Part shown: positions 56,796-64,000 of the stretch, piece by piece | Layout: the number at the start of each line of letters is the position of its first letter | Position numbering within the stretch: position 1 is the first letter of the stretch | The notes under the pieces: generated by a model | What the model saw: only the letters and a program-made list of their open reading frames with translations | Database searches by the model: none | Told to the model about the DNA's origin: nothing | Made by a program: the position numbers and the translations under genes | Assembly (NCBI RefSeq): GCF_000423645.1 | Contig: NZ_AUIJ01000001.1 | Location: 411,854-475,853, forward strand | Length of the DNA: 64,000 nt | Reading direction: 5' to 3' | From: Sediminimonas qiaohouensis DSM 21189 | GTDB lineage: Bacteria > Pseudomonadota > Alphaproteobacteria > Rhodobacterales > Rhodobacteraceae

Positions 56796-57932
56796 ATGAA
56801 ATTCAGGACATTCGCCGCAGCCATCGGCATCAGTGCCACCGCGATCGCCGCACAGGCAGAGGGCCTCAAGGTCGGCATGATCACCACCCTGTCGGGTGGC
56901 GGCGCTGGCCTTGGCATCGACGTGCGCGACGGCTTCATGCTTGCCGTGAAGCAGGCCGCCCGTGACGACATCGAGGTCGTGATCGAAGATGATCAGCGCA
57001 AGCCCGACGTCGCCGTGCAACTGGCCGACAAGATGATCCAATCCGAGAAGGTGGACGTGCTGACCGGCATTATCTGGTCCAACCTGGCGATGGCGGTGAT
57101 CCCCGCTTCGGTCGCGCAGGGCAAGTTCTACCTTTCGCCCAATGCCGGGCCATCACAGCTGGCGGGCAAAGGGTGCGATCCCAACTACTTTAACGTCGCA
57201 TGGCAGAACGACAACCTGCACGAAGCGGCCGGCGCCTATGCCAATTCGGCGGACCTGACCAATTCCTTTATCTTGGCGCCGAACTACCCGGCGGGCCAGG
57301 ACGCGCTGACAGGCTACAAACGCCTGTATGAAGGCGAGTTGGCCGGTGAAATCTACACCAAGCTGGGCCAGACCGACTATGCCAGCGAAATCGCGCAAAT
57401 CCGCGCCAGCGGCGCCGACAGCGTCTATTTCTTCCTGCCCGGCGGCATGGGGATCTCTTTCCTCAAGCAATACGCCGACAGCGGCCTGGATATCCCCGTG
57501 GTCGGCCCCGCCTTCAGCTTTGACCAGGGCATCTTGCAGGCCGTCGGCGAAGCGGCGCTTGGGGTCAAGAACACCTCGCAGTGGAACAAGGATATCGACA
57601 ATGCCGCGAACAACGCCTTCGTTGCGTCTTTCCAGAAGGAATACGACCGCCTGCCCTCGCTCTATGCCAGCCAGGGCTTTGACACGGCCAACCTGCTGAT
57701 GAGCGCGATGGACAAGGCGGACGTCTCGGACACAGAAGCGTTCCGCGCCGCCCTTAAGGAGGCCGATTTCGAATCCGTGCGCGGTGACTTCGCGTTTGGC
57801 TCGAACAATCACCCGGTGCAGGACATCTATGTTCGCGAAGTGATCAAGGAAGGCGACGTTTTCACCAACAAGATCATCGGCACCGCCCTTGAGGATCACG
57901 CCGACGCCTACGCCGATCAGTGCAACATGTAA
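56796..57932 (+). CDS. ABC transporter substrate-binding protein (branched-chain/aromatic acid type)
   Basis: The 378-residue periplasmic type I binding protein has a signal peptide MKFRTFAAAIGISATAIAAQ (cleavage after A-Q-A). The LivJ/K-type ligand fold begins LKVGMITTLSGGGAGLGIDV. The block FYLSPNAGPSQLAGKGCDP and the late NPVQDIYVREVIKEG-like region are typical of the group that binds aromatic acids. Given the adjacent ligase and hydroxylase, anthranilate or a related benzoate is the likely cargo. AGGAGGACG precedes the ATG. A strong hairpin follows, which often goes with higher expression of the binding protein. Confidence 0.9.
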   Translation: MKFRTFAAAIGISATAIAAQAEGLKVGMITTLSGGGAGLGIDVRDGFMLAVKQAARDDIEVVIEDDQRKPDVAVQLADKMIQSEKVDVLTGIIWSNLAMAVIPASVAQGKFYLSPNAGPSQLAGKGCDPNYFNVAWQNDNLHEAAGAYANSADLTNSFILAPNYPAGQDALTGYKRLYEGELAGEIYTKLGQTDYASEIAQIRASGADSVYFFLPGGMGISFLKQYADSGLDIPVVGPAFSFDQGILQAVGEAALGVKNTSQWNKDIDNAANNAFVASFQKEYDRLPSLYASQGFDTANLLMSAMDKADVSDTEAFRAALKEADFESVRGDFAFGSNNHPVQDIYVREVIKEGDVFTNKIIGTALEDHADAYADQCNM

Positions 57933-57940
57933 CCACGGAT

Positions 57941-57964
57941 CGGGCCGCGTCACGGCGCGGCCCG
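57941..57964 (+). other. intercistronic stem-loop after the binding-protein gene
   Basis: CGGGCCGCG (57941-57949) and CGCGGCCCG (57956-57964) form a perfect 9-bp stem with a 6-base loop, between the binding-protein and permease genes. No T-run follows. Such hairpins usually stabilise the upstream transcript and lower downstream expression. Confidence 0.6.
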
Positions 57965-57989
57965 CCATCCACCCGTTAAGGGGCGGCAT

Positions 57990-58907
57990 ATGTCCATCAT
58001 TCTACTTATCGAGCAGGTGCTGAACGGCCTGCAATTCGGGGTCATGCTGTTTCTCATGGCGGCGGGCCTGACCCTGATCTTCGGGGTCATGGGGCTTATC
58101 AATCTCGCGCATGGCTCGCTCTACATGGTCGGGGCCTTCGCCGCGGCAGGCACCGCGGCGGCAACCGGCTCTTTCGTTCTGGCACTGGCGGCAAGCCTGG
58201 TGGCCGCCGCAACCGCCGGCGCAATTGTCGAACTTACGGTGATCAGGCGCCTTTACGACCGCGATCACCTCGACCAGGTGCTTGCGACCTTCGCCCTGAT
58301 CCTGATTTTCTCTGAAGGCACGCGCTGGATCTTTGGCTCGTTTCCGCTGTTCCTTGATATCCCCGAATACCTGTCCGGTCCCGTCACCCTGCCGGGCGGG
58401 ATCGAATACCCGCTTTATCGCCTGACGATCATCCTGATCGGCCTGGCGATTGCCGCTGGCTTGTTCGCGTTGATCGCCAAGACGCGCATCGGCATCCAGA
58501 TCCGCGCCGGCGAAAGCGACCGGGAAATGATCGGCGCGCTTGGCGTCAACATTGCCCGGCTTTACACGCTGATCTTTGCCCTCGGCGCGGCGCTGGCGGG
58601 CTTTGCCGGGGCTCTCATCGGCGCGATCCAGTCGGTGCAGGTCGGCATGGGCGAGCCGGTCCTGATCCTTGCATTCGTGGTTATCGTCATCGGCGGCATC
58701 GGCTCAATCAAGGGGGCGCTGGTCGGCGCGATCCTGGTGGGCCTGACCGACACGCTGGGCGGCTTCCTGCTGCCGCGCCTGTTCGCCACCTTCATGGATG
58801 CATCGGCGGCGATGTCCGTTGGCTCGGCGCTTGCGGCGATGTCGATCTATATCCTCATGGCCGGCGTACTTCTGGTGCGGCCCACCGGCCTTTTCGGAGG
58901 GCAATAA
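57990..58907 (+). CDS. ABC transporter permease, LivH type
   Basis: The 305-residue inner-membrane protein has about eight spans. VLNGLQFGVMLFLMAAGLTL and LIFGVMGLINLAHGSLYMVG form the family's N-terminal signature. The cytosolic coupling region is IQIRAGESDREMIGALGVNI. It pairs with the next gene's product to form the channel of the branched-chain-type importer. AAGGGG precedes the ATG. Confidence 0.92.
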   Translation: MSIILLIEQVLNGLQFGVMLFLMAAGLTLIFGVMGLINLAHGSLYMVGAFAAAGTAAATGSFVLALAASLVAAATAGAIVELTVIRRLYDRDHLDQVLATFALILIFSEGTRWIFGSFPLFLDIPEYLSGPVTLPGGIEYPLYRLTIILIGLAIAAGLFALIAKTRIGIQIRAGESDREMIGALGVNIARLYTLIFALGAALAGFAGALIGAIQSVQVGMGEPVLILAFVVIVIGGIGSIKGALVGAILVGLTDTLGGFLLPRLFATFMDASAAMSVGSALAAMSIYILMAGVLLVRPTGLFGGQ

Positions 58908-58908
58908 C

Positions 58909-59892
58909 ATGCGCCGCGAAACCCTATTGAACGCTGCGGTGTTGCTGGGTCTGCTTGCCGTCCCGCTGTGGGCCTGGGCCAGCGATGAGCCGTTTATCAT
59001 CACCCTGGCAACCAAAGTCGTGATCCTTGCGATTGCCGGGATCGGCCTGAACCTTGCGCTCGGGCTTGGCGGGTTGGTGAGCCTGGGGCACGCCATCTTC
59101 TTCGGCGTCGGCGGCTATGCCATGGGCATCCTTGCCAGCCACGCACAAAGCTACACGCCGTTGATGGAATGGCCCCTTCTGATTGAGGGCACCAAATCCA
59201 TGCCGGTGATCTGGTTGCTGGCGGTCATAGGCGGTGCCTGCGCGGCGCTTGTCATCGGTGCGCTCAGCCTGCGCACCACCGGCGTCTACTTCATCATGAT
59301 CACCCTCGCGTTCGGGCAGATGTTCTACTACTTCGCCATTAGCTGGCCCGCCTATGGCGGCGAGGATGGCCTTGCGATCTACGTGCGCAACGGCTTTCCC
59401 GGGCTGAACACGCTGGACCCGATCCAGTATTTCGCCCTGTGTTTCGGTGTCATGTGCGTGGTCCTCTTGTTTGTCGCGCGGCTGGCCGGGTCGGCCTTCG
59501 GATTGGCGCTGTCGGGTGCACGGCAGAACTCCGAGCGGGTGCAGGCCGTGGGCCTTGTGCCCTATCGCCTGTACCTCGTGGCGTTCACCCTGTCGGGCGC
59601 GATCACGGGATTGTCCGGCGCGCTCTATGCCGATCTGAACAGGTTTGTCAGCCCCACCATGTTCAGTTGGCAAACCAGCGGCGAGATCATCATCTTCGTC
59701 ATTCTTGGCGGCGTTGGCCGACTGTTCGGGCCGGTCATTGGCGCGGCCTTGTTCATCGTCCTTGAGCATCTTCTGGGCGGGCTGTCGGAGTTTTGGCACA
59801 TCTACCTTGGCGCGCTGCTGCTGATCGTGGTGCTGTTTGCGCGGGGCGGGTTGATCGGCCTGCTTGCCGGAAAGGAGGTCGCCCATGACTGA
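58909..59892 (+). CDS. ABC transporter permease, LivM type
   Basis: The 327-residue membrane protein begins MRRETLLNAAVLLGLLAVPL. It has the LivM core AGIGLNLALGLGGLVSLGHA and the coupling segment ARQNSERVQAVGLVPYRLYL, with about eight to nine spans. ILGGVGRLFGPVIGAAL is the usual C-terminal signature. It starts 1 base after the LivH stop with GGAGG upstream and overlaps the ATPase gene by 8 bases. Confidence 0.92.
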   Translation: MRRETLLNAAVLLGLLAVPLWAWASDEPFIITLATKVVILAIAGIGLNLALGLGGLVSLGHAIFFGVGGYAMGILASHAQSYTPLMEWPLLIEGTKSMPVIWLLAVIGGACAALVIGALSLRTTGVYFIMITLAFGQMFYYFAISWPAYGGEDGLAIYVRNGFPGLNTLDPIQYFALCFGVMCVVLLFVARLAGSAFGLALSGARQNSERVQAVGLVPYRLYLVAFTLSGAITGLSGALYADLNRFVSPTMFSWQTSGEIIIFVILGGVGRLFGPVIGAALFIVLEHLLGGLSEFWHIYLGALLLIVVLFARGGLIGLLAGKEVAHD

Positions 59893-60640
59893 CCCGATCC
59901 TTGACGTGCGCGGCATCTCGAAATCCTTCGGCGCCCTCAAAGCCAGCAACGACGTCTCGCTTGATCTGCGCGACGGGGAAATCCACGCCCTGATCGGGCC
60001 GAACGGTGCGGGCAAGTCGACACTGATCCAGCAAATCGCGGGCGGGTTGCGGCCGGATACCGGCACGATCTGGTTCGACGGCGTCAACATCACCGCCGAA
60101 TCCACCGTGGCGCGCGCGCGCCGCGGCTTGGGGCGCACGTTCCAGATCTCGTCGCTGGCGATGGAATTCACCGTGCTCCAGAACGTCATGCTGGGCGCAC
60201 TGGGACGGCGCGGTGGGGCGTTTCGCTTCTTATCGCCGGTGATGAAGGACCGTGCCCTGCTCGAAACGGCGCACGCCGCGCTGGCACAGGTGGGGCTGGA
60301 GGATTTCGCAAGCGCCACCACCGCCGAGTTAAGCCACGGCCAACGAAGGCAACTTGAGGTGGCCGTCGCCCTCACCCTGTCGCCAAGGGTGTTCCTGATG
60401 GACGAGCCGATGGCCGGTCTCGGCACCGAAGGGTCGCACCGCCTGATGGATTTCCTGGGCACCTTGCGCCACCGCGCCCCGATCCTTCTGGTTGAACATG
60501 ACATGGACGCGGTCTTTTACCTGGCCGACCGCATCAGCGTCCTGGTCTACGGTCAGATCATCGCGACCGGCACAGCCGACGAGATCCGTGCCAATCGCGA
60601 AGTGCGCACCGCCTACCTGGGCGAGGAGGAAGACGCATGA
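59885..60640 (+). CDS. ABC transporter ATPase, LivG type
   Basis: The 251-residue nucleotide-binding protein has Walker A GPNGAGKSTLIQQIAGGL (from about residue 39), the LivG-type GLGRTFQISSLAMEFTVLQN insertion, signature LSHGQRRQLEVAVAL, and Walker B VFLMDEPMAGLG, then H-loop LLVEHDMDAVF. It would power the importer with the LivF-type partner encoded next (4-base overlap). Confidence 0.93.
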   Translation: MTDPILDVRGISKSFGALKASNDVSLDLRDGEIHALIGPNGAGKSTLIQQIAGGLRPDTGTIWFDGVNITAESTVARARRGLGRTFQISSLAMEFTVLQNVMLGALGRRGGAFRFLSPVMKDRALLETAHAALAQVGLEDFASATTAELSHGQRRQLEVAVALTLSPRVFLMDEPMAGLGTEGSHRLMDFLGTLRHRAPILLVEHDMDAVFYLADRISVLVYGQIIATGTADEIRANREVRTAYLGEEEDA

Positions 60641-61326
60641 GCCTTCTCAAACTCTCGCATGTCTCGGCCTTTTATGGCCCCTCGCAGGCGCTTTTCGATG
60701 TCCACCTCACGCTTGAGGAAGGGCAGGTTCTGGCGCTGATGGGGCGCAACGGCATGGGCAAGACGACGACGGTCAAGGTGATCTGCCGCATGCTGCGCAA
60801 CCGCGGCGGCAAAGTGCTGTTCGACGGGCAGGACTTGGCCAATGTGCCCGCCTACCGTGCGGCTCGCAAGGGGCTGGGCCTAGTGCCCGAGGGGCGGCGC
60901 TGTTTCCCGAACCTTTCCGTGTATGAAAACCTCATCGCCGCCGCGCGCCCCGGACCATGGGATTTTCAGGCCGTCACCGGCCTGTTCCCACGGCTGGCCG
61001 AACGGCGCGACCAGATGGCCAACTCCCTTTCGGGCGGCGAGCAGCAGATGCTTGCCATCGGGCGCGCCCTGATGACAAATCCGCGGCTCCTGATCCTCGA
61101 CGAGGCGACAGAAGGCCTCGCACCCGTGATCCGGCAAGAGATATGGGCCTCCATCAGGCGCCTGAAACAGGATACCGGCATGGCCATTCTTGTGATCGAC
61201 AAATCGCTGCGCGAGCTGCGCGCGATCGCCGACAACGCGGTGATCCTCGACAAGGGTCGATCAGTCTGGAGCGGGGCAATTTCCGATCTGTCCCCGCAGA
61301 TCACCGATCGGTATCTCGGGGTGTGA
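60637..61326 (+). CDS. ABC transporter ATPase, LivF type
   Basis: The 229-residue nucleotide-binding protein has Walker A GRNGMGKTTTVKVICRML, signature NSLSGGEQQMLAIGRALM, and Walker B LLILDEATEGLAPV. The H-loop reads ILVIDKSLRELRAI, with Asp-Lys where E/V-x-H or VEQ is usual in LivF, a modest deviation. The thioesterase gene starts 3 bases after the stop. Confidence 0.92.
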   Translation: MSLLKLSHVSAFYGPSQALFDVHLTLEEGQVLALMGRNGMGKTTTVKVICRMLRNRGGKVLFDGQDLANVPAYRAARKGLGLVPEGRRCFPNLSVYENLIAAARPGPWDFQAVTGLFPRLAERRDQMANSLSGGEQQMLAIGRALMTNPRLLILDEATEGLAPVIRQEIWASIRRLKQDTGMAILVIDKSLRELRAIADNAVILDKGRSVWSGAISDLSPQITDRYLGV

Positions 61327-61329
61327 CGC

Positions 61330-61731
61330 ATGGCTTTTGTCTTTCGCCAGAAAATCCTGTTCAAGCATTGCGACCCGGCCGGTATCGTCTTCTACCCGCG
61401 CTACTTCGAGATGCTCAACGACTGCGTCGAAGCGTTTTTCGCGGATATCCTTCAGCATCCGTTCGAATCCCTGCATGGAACTGGCGGCGTTCCCACGGCG
61501 CAGATATCGGCGCGATTCACCGCACCCAGCCGGCATGGCGACCTGGTGGATTTCACCTTGCGCACGGGCACGCCGGGACGCAGCAGCCTCGCGCTCGACT
61601 TCCACGCTGCATGCGGCGGTGAGACCCGCCTCACCGCCAATTCGACGCTGGTTTTCGTAGATGGAAACGGCAAACCCCAAACTTGGCCGCAAAGCCTGAA
61701 GGCCGCACTCAACGCTCAAGCGGAAAGGTAG
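61330..61731 (+). CDS. 4-hydroxybenzoyl-CoA-type thioesterase (hotdog fold)
   Basis: The 133-residue protein has the family's N-terminal catalytic pattern D15-P-A-G-I-V in KHCDPAGIVFYPRYFEMLND. The hotdog core continues with AQISARFTAPSRHGDLVDFT and RSSLALDFHAAC. It hydrolyses acyl- or aryl-CoA esters. Here it may act as a safety valve releasing CoA from stalled pathway intermediates. It is 5 bases upstream of the Rid-family gene. Confidence 0.88.
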   Translation: MAFVFRQKILFKHCDPAGIVFYPRYFEMLNDCVEAFFADILQHPFESLHGTGGVPTAQISARFTAPSRHGDLVDFTLRTGTPGRSSLALDFHAACGGETRLTANSTLVFVDGNGKPQTWPQSLKAALNAQAER

Positions 61732-61736
61732 CTCAG

Positions 61737-62141
61737 ATGGAAAACCGTATCATTCACCCCGAAGGGTGGGCACCCGCGAAAGGGTACGCAAACGGGGTGC
61801 TGGCAAGCGATGGCACCTTGTATATCGGCGGGCAAATCGGCTGGGACGCGCAACAGGTCTTTGCCTCGGACGGCTTCATCGGGCAGATGGAGCAAGCCCT
61901 GATCAACATCCGCACGATCCTTGAGGCCGCAGATGGTCAACCCGAGGACCTGGTGAGGTTGACTTGGTATGTGACCTCGAAACAGGAATATCTGGAAAAC
62001 CAGCGCGCGATCGGAGAGGTCTATCGCCGCGTCCTTGGCCGCCATTTCCCCGCCATGACGATGGTTGTCGTGGCTGACCTGATCGAAGACCGCGCCGTCG
62101 TCGAAATCGAAGCGACAGCGGTCCTGAAACGCCGATCCTGA
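61737..62141 (+). CDS. Rid-family protein lacking the canonical catalytic arginine
   Basis: The 134-residue protein has the YjgF/YER057c/UK114 plan: IIHPEGWAPAKGYANGVLAS, LYIGGQIGWDAQQVF, QMEQALINIRTILEAADGQP, and VVEIEATAVL at the end. In RidA enzymes a conserved Arg before the last strands (P-x-R-S/T) is needed for enamine/imine hydrolysis. Here that segment reads HFPAMTMVVVADL with no Arg, so it belongs to a divergent Rid group and imine deamination is not assured. In an anthranilate pathway, which must lose ammonia from an enamine-like intermediate, its presence is still suggestive. Confidence 0.88.
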   Translation: MENRIIHPEGWAPAKGYANGVLASDGTLYIGGQIGWDAQQVFASDGFIGQMEQALINIRTILEAADGQPEDLVRLTWYVTSKQEYLENQRAIGEVYRRVLGRHFPAMTMVVVADLIEDRAVVEIEATAVLKRRS

Positions 62142-62277
62142 GGGGGCTGCCTGCGTAGGCATACCTGCTTGGCGCTCCTTCAGAATGCCAATTATCTGTG
62201 TTTCGCTATAGCGGCTTCTCTATCATCTGCCTCCTTTGTTGGAGAACAGGCCAGTTCCGGCCTTTCGTACCCTTCCC

Positions 62278-62324
62278 AGCGTATACAGCATCTGCGAGCC
62301 CTGATAACTTGTGGTCTATACATA
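62278..62324. promoter_or_regulatory. GTATAC / CTATAC sites upstream of the GntR gene
   Basis: GTATAC at 62281-62286 and a related TCTATACATA at 62315-62324 lie in the 202-base gap before the regulator gene. They resemble the perfect AATGTATACATT site downstream of the same gene and may be autoregulatory half-sites. Confidence 0.4.
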
Positions 62325-62343
62325 ACCATCAAATGAGACGCGC

Positions 62344-63063
62344 ATGGAAGGAACCACACGAGCGGAACGCGCCCTGATTGCACTGCGCCAAAGGATTCTG
62401 AACGGAGATCTGAGCGGAGGCACCCGGCTCTTCGAGGTTGCCCTTGCCGAAGAACTCGACATTTCCCGCACCCCCATCCGGGCGGCGTTATCAAAGTTGG
62501 CGGAGGAAGGGCTGCTCGACCGCGCCAAGGGGGGCGGCTTTGTTGTGCGCAGCTTTCGACTTCCCGATGTACTGGACACGATCGAGCTGCGAGGCGTGCT
62601 TGAAGGGACCGCCGCGCGCTTCGCAGCCGAACGCGGAGTGACCAAGGCGGCCCTGACCCAAGCCCGCGAGGTGGTTCAGCAGATCGATATGGCCCTGTCC
62701 GGGCACGAAATCGACTTGGACCAATACTCCAAGCTCAACCAGCAATTTCATAAACTTCTGGTTCAGATGGCACAAAGCGATGCGCTGGCCCGCGAAATCG
62801 ACCGCGTCACGTCTTTGCCATTTGCATCGCCTTCCGCCTTCCTCGACGATGCGGCCAGCAGCGACCGGCTTCAACGCCACCTGTCGGCAGCGCATGAACA
62901 ACACCGCGCCATTATTGACGCCATAGCAAACCGTGAAGGTGCACGTGCCGAATCGATTGCCCGCGAACACTCGCGCGCATCGAGGCAAAACATCGTATTC
63001 CTGACGAGACAGAAAGGCAGCCTGCGCGATGGCGCGCCGCCTCTGGAAATTCTCTCCACCTAG
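62344..63063 (+). CDS. GntR-family regulator with FCD domain (FadR/VanR type)
   Basis: The 239-residue protein has a winged helix (about residues 5-70) with LRQRILNGDLSGGTRLFEVA, LAEELDISRTPIRAALSKLA and GLLDRAKGGGFVVRSF. An all-helical FCD ligand domain covers about 80-215 (LRGVLEGTAARFAAERGV, LNQQFHKLLVQMA, and the metal-type H-x3-I in EQHRAIIDAIANREGA). GntR-FCD proteins often control aromatic or organic-acid use and bind palindromes with a central GTATAC-like core. The next gene is a LigM-like O-demethylase with such a site upstream, so control of methoxy-aromatic use is inferred. Confidence 0.9.
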   Translation: MEGTTRAERALIALRQRILNGDLSGGTRLFEVALAEELDISRTPIRAALSKLAEEGLLDRAKGGGFVVRSFRLPDVLDTIELRGVLEGTAARFAAERGVTKAALTQAREVVQQIDMALSGHEIDLDQYSKLNQQFHKLLVQMAQSDALAREIDRVTSLPFASPSAFLDDAASSDRLQRHLSAAHEQHRAIIDAIANREGARAESIAREHSRASRQNIVFLTRQKGSLRDGAPPLEILST

Positions 63064-63067
63064 GAGC

Positions 63068-63079
63068 AATGTATACACT
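63068..63079. promoter_or_regulatory. GTATAC-centred site, downstream of the GntR gene
   Basis: AATGTATACACT, 10 of 12 bases symmetric with the perfect site at 63142-63153. It lies 5 bases after the regulator stop. Confidence 0.45.
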
Positions 63080-63141
63080 CACCTCAAGATTTGGTCCAAT
63101 ATACGAAATTTCTCTTGAGTTTTGCCCCATTTGCGCCTCCT

Positions 63142-63153
63142 AATGTATACATT
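63142..63153. promoter_or_regulatory. perfect GTATAC-centred palindrome before the LigM-like gene
   Basis: AATGTATACATT is fully symmetric and lies 34 bases upstream of the LigM-like start codon. It is the best candidate operator for the adjacent GntR-FCD regulator. Confidence 0.55.
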
Positions 63154-63187
63154 GTCCAGCATGGTTATCAAATGGGAGGAGCAAACC

Positions 63188-63686
63188 ATGGCTTACAGTC
63201 TGACTTCGGCCTTGCAAGAGTCCGGCAACGCAGCGCAGATGCTACGCAATTCGCAGATCGGGATGTATGTCTACCCGGTCGTCACGCCCGAGTTCTCGAA
63301 TTGGCGTGTGGAACAGGAATCCTGGCGTCAAAGTGCCGTTCTCTTCGATCAATCTCACCACATGGATGAGCTCATTGTCGAAGGCCCGGAGGCAACCGAG
63401 TTCTTGAGCCACCACGGCATCAACAGCTTCGCCAACTTCAACCTGAACCGCGCCAAGCACTTCGTTCCCGTGACACCAAACGGCCGCGTCATCGGCGACC
63501 ACATCATCTTCCGCGAGCGTGAGGACAAGTATGTTCTCGTCGGGCGCGCGCCGACCTCGAACTGGCTGATGTTCGCCGCCTCATGGGGCAAGTGGAATGT
63601 GCGCCTGCGCTACGACCCGCGCTCGAACAGCCGGCCCGAGGGCGAACGTGTATTGCGCGAGCACTACCGCTTTCAGATCCAAGGCC
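63188..63686 (+). pseudogene. LigM-like tetrahydrofolate-dependent aromatic O-demethylase, interrupted by an IS element
   Basis: The frame from ATG 63188 (GGGAGGAG upstream) encodes about 166 N-terminal residues of a GcvT-fold protein of the LigM/DesA type. Visible are MAYSLTSALQESGNAAQMLR, WRQSAVLFDQSHHMDELIVE, GDHIIFREREDKYVLVGRAP and REHYRFQIQG. These enzymes move the methyl of vanillate or 3-O-methylgallate to tetrahydrofolate and are about 470 residues long. After F-Q-I-Q-G the sequence changes to an insertion-sequence end, so the 3' two-thirds are displaced or lost. The frame continues to 63802 only as a chimeric tail. Unless the IS excises, the gene is inactive. Confidence 0.8.
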
Positions 63687-64000
63687 GGCTCTGTTGCACA
63701 AAGCGCGTGAGGGATTCATGTCGCGAATCCAGTGTGGTAGCTGGGCGACATGAGCAGACCCACACCCCCAACCTACAAGACCAGGAACTGGCCGGCCTAT
63801 AACGAAGCGCTCAAGCGCCGTGGCTCGCTGACAGTCTGGTTTGACCCGGAGATGATCTGGGAGGCTGCGCCGACCGGTAAGCGCGGTCGGCAGCAGACCT
63901 ACAGCGACACCGCTATCCAGACATGCTTGACGATGAAAGTGTTGTTCGGCATGGCGCTACGCCAGACCACAGGCTTCGTCGAGAGCCTGCTGCATTTGGT
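63687..64000 (+). mobile_element. IS5-family insertion sequence, left end, runs off the window
   Basis: The left terminal sequence GGCTCTGTTGCACAAAGCGC matches the GGC.CTGTTGCA style of IS5-family inverted repeats. The transposase starts 63 bases inside. The right end, the second inverted repeat and the target duplication lie beyond the window. It interrupts the LigM-like gene in sense orientation. Confidence 0.8.
63750..64000 (+). CDS. IS5-family transposase, 3' truncated by the window end
   Basis: From ATG 63750 the frame stays open to the last base (83 complete codons). The product starts MSRPTPPTYKTRNWPAYNEA and includes LTVWFDPEMIWEAAPTGKRG, QTYSDTAIQTCLTMKVLFGM and LRQTTGFVESLL. This is the familiar N-terminal part of IS5-family DDE transposases common in alphaproteobacteria. 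The catalytic DDE residues would be encoded beyond the window. Confidence 0.85.
   Translation, partial: MSRPTPPTYKTRNWPAYNEALKRRGSLTVWFDPEMIWEAAPTGKRGRQQTYSDTAIQTCLTMKVLFGMALRQTTGFVESLLHL

Noticed and set aside
63686..63802. The LigM-like frame continuing in frame to 63802 as an intact longer protein
   Set aside because: From 63687 the sequence is the IS terminal repeat and transposase leader, and the encoded tail (RLCCTKRVRDSCRESSV) has no relation to the O-demethylase family.

Overview
The window looks like chromosomal DNA of a high-GC alphaproteobacterium, most likely a marine Rhodobacteraceae (Roseobacter-type). The evidence is gene content and order (aroA-cmk-rpsA-ihfB-lapA-trpF; phoH-ybeY-corC-lnt-metK-trmB), a SAM/SAH-type riboswitch in front of metK (a class described mainly from Rhodobacterales), and several small families typical of this group (Hsp20 paired with DUF1150, DUF1467, DUF6455-like proteins). 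No database search was run. All names rest on motif and family recognition.

Layout. 1-9.6 kb: end of a PgeF/YfiH-type gene, a small basic protein, an Lrp regulator divergent from trxB, a fused ATP sulfurylase/APS kinase, a NaChBac-type sodium channel, a heat-shock pair, purEK, and an AT-rich sulfotransferase-like gene that looks foreign. 9.6-25 kb (minus strand): trpF, lapA, ihfB, rpsA, cmk, a membrane protein and aroA, then the trmB/metK/lnt/corC/ybeY/phoH group with a lipoprotein, an OmpA-family protein and miaB upstream. 25-36 kb: accessory and housekeeping singletons: AsmA, rimO, a CDGSH protein, cutA, three related DUF6455-like genes, an IMPACT-family protein, an M48 protease lipoprotein, an HDAH-like deacetylase, a nitroreductase and an EI24 protein. 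36-49 kb: methylmalonyl-CoA epimerase, carB, pabB/pabC, cfa, aspS, a PA3286-like KAS III, a 2-hydroxyacid dehydrogenase, csaA, proC and a YbjN protein.

49.4-62.1 kb is the most coherent accessory system. It is a plus-strand run of tightly overlapping genes behind a 38-bp near-perfect palindrome. It encodes a fused flavin monooxygenase/OYE-type reductase, a SDR, a MarR regulator, an enoyl-CoA hydratase, an acyl-CoA dehydrogenase, an aryl-CoA ligase, a complete branched-chain-type ABC importer (substrate-binding protein, two permeases, two ATPases), a hotdog thioesterase and a Rid-family protein. The best reading is uptake and aerobic CoA-dependent, non-oxygenolytic breakdown of 2-aminobenzoate (anthranilate) or a close aromatic acid, like the Azoarcus evansii abm route.

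62.2-64.0 kb: a GntR/FadR-type regulator with GTATAC-centred sites on both sides, then a LigM-like folate-dependent O-demethylase gene cut by an IS5-family insertion sequence that runs off the window end.

Between genes there is a dispersed repeat family (six copies recognised, both orientations) sharing a core like TTTCGCGCAGGGCGCTATAT; it fills several of the larger intergenic gaps. No rRNA, tRNA or CRISPR array was recognised.
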